Source: Burkholderiaceae bacterium
GTDB lineage: Bacteria; Pseudomonadota; Gammaproteobacteria; Burkholderiales; Burkholderiaceae_C
Length of the DNA stretch: 7,743 nt
Assembly (NCBI GenBank): GCA_031256125.1
Contig: JAIRRE010000250.1
Location: forward strand, 1-7,743
Reading direction: 5' to 3'
A program made the translations under genes and the position numbers. Every line of letters begins with the position of its first letter. Within the stretch, counting starts at the first letter, position 1. The notes beneath the pieces were generated by a model. The model worked only from the letters and a program-made list of their open reading frames with translations, did not search any database and was not told the origin of the DNA. This document shows, one piece after another, positions 6,013 to 7,743 of this stretch.

Positions 6013-6951
6013 ATGAGTGCCATCGAGCAGGCCATTGCGGCCTTTTCTCCCGGTTTGCCGCTGGCGGTGGCTTTGAGCGGCGGCGCGGATTCGAGCGCGC
6101 TGCTGCTGGCGTGCGCGCGGCGCTGGCCCGGCCAGGTGCATGCCTTGCATGTGCACCACGGTTTGCAGACCGCTGCCGATGCTTTTGAACGCCAGTGCGA
6201 AAACCTGTGCGCGGGGCTTGGTGTGCCATTGCACGCGCGCCGGGTCGATGCGCGACATGCTCGCGGCGAAAGCCCCGAGGCGGCGGCGCGACGCGCGCGT
6301 TATGCGGCGCTGGCGGCGCTGGCGCGTGAGAATGGTATCGAGGACATTGCGCTAGCGCACCAGGCCGATGACCAGGCCGAAACGCTGCTGATCGCTCTTT
6401 CACGCGGCGCTGGGCTGGCCGGGCTGGCGGGGATGCCGACGCTGGCGCTGCGCGATGGTCTGCGCTACCACCGGCCTTTACTGACGGTTTCTGGTTCGGA
6501 AATCCGTACCTGGCTGCGCACGCAAGGCGTGGAGTGGAGCGAAGACCCAAGCAACGGCGACCCGCGCTTCGTGCGCAACCGCATCCGTATTCAGCTTTTA
6601 CCGATCATTGAAACGGTATTCCCGCATTTCCGCTCGACCTTCGCGCGCAGCGTGGCGCACGCGGCGCAAGCGCAGCAACTATTGGAAGAACTGGCCACGC
6701 AGGACTTGCAATCGACCGGCCAACCGCCGCGTATTGCCGTGCTGCAACTGCTCGCGCGCGCGCGCCAGGTTAACGCGTTGCGCTACTGGCTAGCCACGCA
6801 ACACGACTGCCGTCCCAGCGCCGCGCAACTGGAAGAGCTGCTCAACCAAATCGCCTGTTGCACCACGCGCGGCCACCGCGTGCGCATCAGGCTCGGCGGC
6901 GGATTCATTGAGCGCCAGGGTGCGTTGTTGCAATGGTCAGCGGACAATTAG
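6013..6951 (+). CDS. tilS: tRNA(Ile)-lysidine synthase
   Basis: A 312-residue N-type ATP pyrophosphatase that uses ATP to attach lysine to C34 of the CAU-anticodon tRNA-Ile, changing its reading from AUG to AUA. The P-loop SGGADS is at residues 22-27. HVHHGLQTAAD, the ARRARYAALAALA helix and LAHQADDQAETLL followed by RGAGLAGLAGMP are all family signatures. EDPSNGDPRFVRNRIR (177-192) closes the catalytic domain. The rest is short: E. coli TilS is about 430 residues with two C-terminal domains, whereas this protein ends after TTRGHRVRIRLGGGFIERQGALLQW, a form I recall from betaproteobacteria, so it looks native rather than truncated. I chose the ATG at 6013 (MSAIEQAI) over a GTG at 5986 because the N-terminus then fits the family; no good Shine-Dalgarno is seen for either. 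lysC follows on the same strand, an arrangement known in Burkholderiales. Confidence 0.94.
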   Translation: MSAIEQAIAAFSPGLPLAVALSGGADSSALLLACARRWPGQVHALHVHHGLQTAADAFERQCENLCAGLGVPLHARRVDARHARGESPEAAARRARYAALAALARENGIEDIALAHQADDQAETLLIALSRGAGLAGLAGMPTLALRDGLRYHRPLLTVSGSEIRTWLRTQGVEWSEDPSNGDPRFVRNRIRIQLLPIIETVFPHFRSTFARSVAHAAQAQQLLEELATQDLQSTGQPPRIAVLQLLARARQVNALRYWLATQHDCRPSAAQLEELLNQIACCTTRGHRVRIRLGGGFIERQGALLQWSADN

Positions 6952-7019
6952 GCGACGCTGAACAACTCCGATGCGGTTGGCACAGATTTATTCAGTGTCG
7001 CCTTAAAATTAATTTTTTT
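6951..7019 (+). terminator. Long hairpin with T-rich tail at the tilS end
   Basis: GGCGACGCTGAA (6951-6962) pairs with TTCAGTGTCGCC (6991-7002) over 12 bp with a single G.T pair, starting at the last base of the tilS TAG stop. Inside the 28-base loop CAAC (6963-6966) can also pair with GTTG (6976-6979). The stem is followed by TTAAAATTAA and seven T (7013-7019). The T run is offset by about 10 bases from the stem, so it is not a textbook terminator, but it probably ends or reduces tilS transcription, or acts as an attenuator-like element in the lysC leader. Confidence 0.55.
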
Positions 7020-7038
7020 GTACTCGCATTTTGCTGTC

Positions 7039-7743
7039 ATGGCATTGATCGTTCACAAATACGGCGGCACCTCGATGGGGTCGACCGAGCGCATCCGCAA
7101 TGTCGCCCGGCGCGTGGCCAAATGGGTGCGCGCCGGTCACCAGATGGTGGTCGTGCCCAGCGCCATGAGCGGCGAGACCAATCGCCTGCTGGGCTTGGCC
7201 AAGGAATTGGTGCCGGACGCCGCCGCGTCCCCCACGCGCGAGCACGCCCGCGAGTTGGATATGCTGGCCGCCACCGGCGAGCAAGCCTCTTCGGCGCTGC
7301 TGTCGATCGCGCTGCAAGCCGAGGGCGTGGCGGCGGTGAGTTACGCAGGCTGGCAAGTGCCGATTCGCACCGATGACGCTTACACCAAGGCGCGCATCGA
7401 GCACATCGACGACGCGCACGTGCGCGCCGATCTAGCAGCGGGCCGGGTGGTCATCATTACCGGCTTTCAGGGTGTGGACCTGTCAGGCAATATCACCACG
7501 CTGGGCCGGGGCGGTTCGGACACTTCCGCCGTGGCGGTGGCGGCGGCGCTGAGAGCCGCCGAATGCCTGATCTATACCGACGTGGATGGCGTTTACACAA
7601 CCGACCCGCGTATCGTGCCCGAGGCGCGGCGGCTCTCGACCGTAGACTTCGAGGAAATGCTGGAGATGGCCAGCATGGGCAGCAAGGTGCTGCAAATCCG
7701 GTCGGTGGAGTTCGCGGGTAAATACCGGGTACCGCTGCGCGTG
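7039..7743 (+). CDS. lysC: Aspartate kinase, N-terminal part (3' end outside window)
   Basis: The frame from ATG 7039 is open for 235 codons to the right edge, so only a little over half of a roughly 420-residue enzyme is seen. LysC phosphorylates aspartate to 4-phospho-aspartate, the first step to lysine, threonine, methionine and diaminopimelate. The amino-acid kinase domain is clear: KYGGTSMG (7-14), [15 protein letters not shown] (37-51), the ATGEQ stretch (78-82), [23 protein letters not shown] (ending at 165), and [13 protein letters not shown] (179-191), followed by [23 protein letters not shown]. The C-terminal ACT domains that sense lysine and threonine lie beyond the window, so feedback behaviour cannot be judged. 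The start matches the family N-terminus [10 protein letters not shown], which I recall well. No Shine-Dalgarno is visible before it; the leader is AT-rich (CATTTTGCTGTC). It follows tilS after an 87-base gap with a long hairpin. Confidence 0.96.
   Translation, partial: MALIVHKYGGTSMGSTERIRNVARRVAKWVRAGHQMVVVPSAMSGETNRLLGLAKELVPDAAASPTREHARELDMLAATGEQASSALLSIALQAEGVAAVSYAGWQVPIRTDDAYTKARIEHIDDAHVRADLAAGRVVIITGFQGVDLSGNITTLGRGGSDTSAVAVAAALRAAECLIYTDVDGVYTTDPRIVPEARRLSTVDFEEMLEMASMGSKVLQIRSVEFAGKYRVPLRV

Noticed and set aside
5889..6188. 99-codon plus-strand frame with a hydrophobic stretch (CLGYLVLTAVSCW) before tilS
   Set aside because: It starts with TTG, lacks a Shine-Dalgarno, and overlaps the tilS start by about 175 bases in another frame; its second half is clearly a tilS shadow.
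6979..6995. Sigma-54-like sequence TTGGCAC before lysC
   Set aside because: The -24-like TGGCAC is present, but the -12 element lacks the essential GC (TATT instead of TTGC).
6952..7038. Lysine riboswitch in the lysC leader
   Set aside because: The 87-base gap is too short for the lysine aptamer and shows only one simple hairpin.
1..7743. Mobile element, CRISPR array, defence island or biosynthetic cluster
   Set aside because: No transposase, integrase, cas, toxin or biosynthetic gene is seen; every long frame belongs to a housekeeping gene or its shadow.

Overview
This is an ordinary, gene-dense, GC-rich bacterial chromosome segment of betaproteobacterial (Burkholderiales-like) character. 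The placement rests on three things: the residue style of ParC and LysC, the run Rieske oxygenase / xseB / ispA / dxs, and the tilS-lysC pair, both arrangements I associate with Burkholderiales. The genus cannot be fixed from the sequence alone. I see no transposase, integrase, CRISPR array, toxin-antitoxin pair, defence gene or prophage gene, and no convincing undescribed system.

Layout. Positions 1-887 (+) hold the C-terminal part of topoisomerase IV subunit A (parC), cut by the left edge. It converges on a minus-strand block: a Rieske-type ring-hydroxylating oxygenase alpha subunit (1250-2395) followed downstream by tRNA-Thr(CGT) (1074-1149), whose strong hairpin terminator (about 1015-1051) lies between the tRNA and parC. 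The oxygenase is divergent from the plus-strand operon xseB (2616-2855), ispA (2852-3814) and dxs (3827-5749). xseB and ispA overlap by ATGA, and ispA and dxs are 12 bases apart. After a 263-base spacer with no convincing gene come tilS (6013-6951), a long hairpin that starts at the tilS stop codon, and the 5' part of lysC (7039 to the right edge, 235 codons, open at the window end).

Functions. Dxs makes 1-deoxy-D-xylulose 5-phosphate, the entry compound of the MEP isoprenoid pathway, and IspA condenses the resulting C5 units to farnesyl diphosphate. XseB is the small subunit of exonuclease VII and travels with ispA by conserved gene order. The oxygenase has no assignable substrate. ParC, tRNA-Thr, TilS (lysidine at C34 of tRNA-Ile) and LysC (first step of the aspartate amino-acid family) are housekeeping functions.

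The points most worth a second look are small: a 9-residue tandem repeat inserted just before the first Asp-rich motif of IspA, a widened gap between the two Rieske cluster-binding boxes, two A.C mismatches in tRNA-Thr, tandem repeats in the divergent promoter region, a mini-ORF abutting xseB, and the dxs-tilS junction, which looks like a gene-order break.
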